A DNA stretch of 64,000 bases from an uncultured Lachnospiraceae bacterium (GTDB lineage: Bacteria > Bacillota > Clostridia > Lachnospirales > Lachnospiraceae). The stretch is from the NCBI GenBank assembly GCA_910585625.1, contig CAJUFQ010000020.1, positions 1 to 64,000 on the forward strand, in the 5' to 3' direction. Under the pieces are notes generated by a model, which ran no database searches, was not told the origin of the DNA, and was given only the letters and a program-made list of their open reading frames with translations. Within the stretch, counting starts at the first letter, position 1, and every line of letters begins with the position of its first letter. Below, in pieces: positions 62,084 to 64,000 of this stretch. A program made the position numbers and the translations under genes.

Positions 62084-64000
62084 ATGACCGAGGCAGAACA
62101 GAGGGCGGCGGCCACAAAATTTTATAATGACTGGCGCGGAATTGGCGATGAAAAAAGTGACAGCCAGCGTTTTTGGATTGAGTTTTTTAGTAAGGTTTTG
62201 GGTATCGAAAATGTCACTCAGAAAATCATATTTGAGAAACGGGTTGTCGTAGACGGGCAGACGAAGTTTATTGATGTTTATATACCGGAAACCAGAGTTC
62301 TTATTGAACAGAAAAGTATTGATAAAGAACTGGACAGAAAGATACAGCAGTCAGACGGTTCAATGCGTACGCCGTTTGAGCAGGCGCGAAATTATGCGCA
62401 ATGGATGATACCAAATGAAACGCCATTATGGATTGTGGCTTGTAATTTTAGATCCTTTGAAATCCATGATATGAACAAGCCGAATGAGAATCCTGTTGTA
62501 ATTCGGCTAGAGGAATTAAGAAGCAAGCTTCCACTGCTTGGTTTTATGTTTCAGAAGGAAGTAAAAGAACTTTCCCATGAAATGGAAATCTCCTTTCGGG
62601 CGGGAGAAATTGCGGGAATTCTTTATGATAAATTGATAGAACAATATAAAGAACCAGATGAAAGTTCTTTTAAAAGTTTGAATGCGTTATGCGTAAGGCT
62701 GGTATTTTGTTTATATGCTGAGGATGCAGGAATATTTGGCGCGCATATGATGTTTCATGATTATCTGAAAGGGATTCCGGTAAGCGGCGTTCGGAAAGCG
62801 CTGGTTGAGTTATTTAAAACGCTTGACACAAAAGAGGAAGACCGGGATAAATATCTGGCAGAGGATAACCCGCGCCTTGCAGCGTTTCCGTATGTCAATG
62901 GAGGGCTGTTCGCAGATGAAACAATTGAGATTCCGCCGTTTACAGAGGAACTGAAGGAGCTTCTGCTCACAAAGGCAAGCGCAGATTTTGACTGGTCTGA
63001 TATTAGCCCTACGATTTTTGGGGCAGTGTTTGAGAGTACCTTAAATCCGGAAACGAGAAGAAACGGGGGTATGCATTACACTTCCATAGATAATATCCAC
63101 AAAGTGATTGATCCTTTATTTTTAGGAGATTTGAAAAAAGAACTGGAAGAGATGAAGCAAATCACGGCTGCGCGGAGTAAAAGGGCAAAATTAGAATCTT
63201 TCCAGAGAAAGATTGCTGCGTTAAAATTTCTCGATCCCGCATGTGGGTCCGGCAATTTTTTGACAGAGACGTATATTTCCCTGCGGAGATTGGAAAATGA
63301 GGTTCTTTATGAATTGCAGGGTGGCCAGATTGTATTGGGGGAAGCGGTTAATCCGATACAGGTATCCATCGGACAGTTTTATGGAATAGAAATCAATGAT
63401 TTTGCTGTTACAGTTGCGAAGACAGCCTTGTGGATAGCGGAAAGCCAGATGATGAAAGAAACGGAAGATGTTGTCCATATGAGTCTCGATTTTCTTCCTC
63501 TGAAATCCTATGCGAATATTGTGGAAGGGAATGCAGTCCGCCTTGATTGGGAAGACGTCATATCTAAGAATCAATTGTCTTATTTGATGGGTAATCCCCC
63601 GTTTGTAGGCGCAAGGATGATGGATGCGGCGCAAAAGGAGGATGTGTTGCATGTGTTCGGTAAAAAATGGAAAAATGTCGGAAATCTTGATTATGTAAGC
63701 TGCTGGTATAAAAAGGCGGTTGATTTCTGTGACGGAACGGATATTCGCTGCGCATTGGTTTCCACAAATTCCATTTGTCAGGGGGAATCTGCTGCAAATC
63801 TGTGGAAACCGCTTTTTGAGCGGGGAGTGCATATTGATTATGCATACCATACGTTCCGATGGGATTCCGAGGCAAAAATCAAAGCGCATGTACATTGTAT
63901 TATTGTGGGATTCAGTATTGCGCCTTTTGTGAAGGATAAAATTATTTTTTCCGGCGAGGAAGCAAAAAAGGCGCATAATATCAATGCCTATTTATTAGAT
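62084..64000 (+). CDS. MmeI/YeeA-like restriction-modification enzyme (type IIL/IIG), 5' part
   Basis: The gene is open from ATG 62084 (after GGAGGCGGGG) to the end of the window: 639 codons, with the 3' part missing. Residues 1-150 contain a PD-(D/E)XK-like nuclease: Asp64 in FIDVYIPE, then Glu75 and Lys77 in LIEQKS. A helical linker follows (about 150-340). The N6-adenine methyltransferase domain has LKFLDPACGSGNFLTETY (SAM motif I, about residue 380) and YLMGNPPFVGARMM (motif IV NPPF, about 500). This order, with cleavage and methylation in one chain, is that of MmeI-type enzymes; the target-recognition domain would lie beyond the window. It probably protects against phage or foreign DNA and sits next to an integrative element. 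Confidence 0.88.
   Translation, partial: MTEAEQRAAATKFYNDWRGIGDEKSDSQRFWIEFFSKVLGIENVTQKIIFEKRVVVDGQTKFIDVYIPETRVLIEQKSIDKELDRKIQQSDGSMRTPFEQARNYAQWMIPNETPLWIVACNFRSFEIHDMNKPNENPVVIRLEELRSKLPLLGFMFQKEVKELSHEMEISFRAGEIAGILYDKLIEQYKEPDESSFKSLNALCVRLVFCLYAEDAGIFGAHMMFHDYLKGIPVSGVRKALVELFKTLDTKEEDRDKYLAEDNPRLAAFPYVNGGLFADETIEIPPFTEELKELLLTKASADFDWSDISPTIFGAVFESTLNPETRRNGGMHYTSIDNIHKVIDPLFLGDLKKELEEMKQITAARSKRAKLESFQRKIAALKFLDPACGSGNFLTETYISLRRLENEVLYELQGGQIVLGEAVNPIQVSIGQFYGIEINDFAVTVAKTALWIAESQMMKETEDVVHMSLDFLPLKSYANIVEGNAVRLDWEDVISKNQLSYLMGNPPFVGARMMDAAQKEDVLHVFGKKWKNVGNLDYVSCWYKKAVDFCDGTDIRCALVSTNSICQGESAANLWKPLFERGVHIDYAYHTFRWDSEAKIKAHVHCIIVGFSIAPFVKDKIIFSGEEAKKAHNINAYLLD

Noticed and set aside
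1..64000. CRISPR arrays or rRNA genes
   Set aside because: No regularly spaced repeats and no rRNA-like conserved segments were seen on reading through.

Overview
The window reads as a Clostridia chromosome, most likely Lachnospiraceae. The reasons are the Firmicutes-type order rpmG-secE-nusG-rplK-rplA-(L10 leader)-rplJ-rplL ... rpoB-rpoC ... rpsL-rpsG-fusA-tuf, strong AGGAGG ribosome-binding sites, TTGACA/TATAAT promoters, a short flagellin, a Lachnospiraceae-style FliD-like protein, and a DUF6076/integrase/TnpV element. The first 29 bases are untrimmed Illumina adapter, so base 30 is a contig edge and single-base calls near it need care.

Region 1 (30-898) holds the 3' end of an AAA-ATPase/PD-(D/E)XK gene cut off by the contig end, and a small helical protein of unknown role. 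Region 2 (1071-33616) is a surface-glycan or flagellin-modification island of about 25 genes, all on the + strand and mostly closely spaced. It encodes methyltransferases, LicD- and TagF-like phosphotransferases, a nucleotidyltransferase/oxidoreductase fusion, nucleotide-sugar enzymes and about eight glycosyltransferases. Two deoxysugar routes can be read. One is a GDP-mannose route (ManA, ManC, a ColD-like PLP dehydratase with His in place of Lys, and an Fcl-like reductase) that would give a 3,6-dideoxyhexose. The other is an FdtA-like / C-methyltransferase / SDR / Lys-containing aminotransferase set that would give an amino, possibly C-methylated deoxysugar. Six proteins carry the same kind of small Rossmann-like module. 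All G-runs of 7 or more that I found in the window lie in this island, one of them a G10, and one methyltransferase is out of frame at two G7 runs. This suggests slipped-strand (phase-variable) switching, although sequencing error is not excluded.

Region 3 (33658-36096) has a short flagellin with its own promoter and terminator, and a convergent FliD-like cap gene. This makes the filament the likely target of the island. Region 4 (36260-58146) is the transcription/translation core, interrupted twice. A broken DUF268 gene and an ECF sigma/anti-sigma pair lie between rplL and rpoB. An acyltransferase and a hemerythrin-CheX-like-receiver fusion lie between rpoC and rpsL. Region 5 (58150-64000) is accessory DNA just after tuf: a DUF6076 gene divergent from an excisionase/integrase pair over a shared operator-like region, a TnpV-like gene, a perfect 28-bp inverted repeat, and the first 639 codons of a single-chain MmeI/YeeA-type restriction-modification enzyme that runs off the window.

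No tRNA, rRNA or CRISPR array was seen. Functions are assigned by recognising motifs by eye; sugar identities are inferences.
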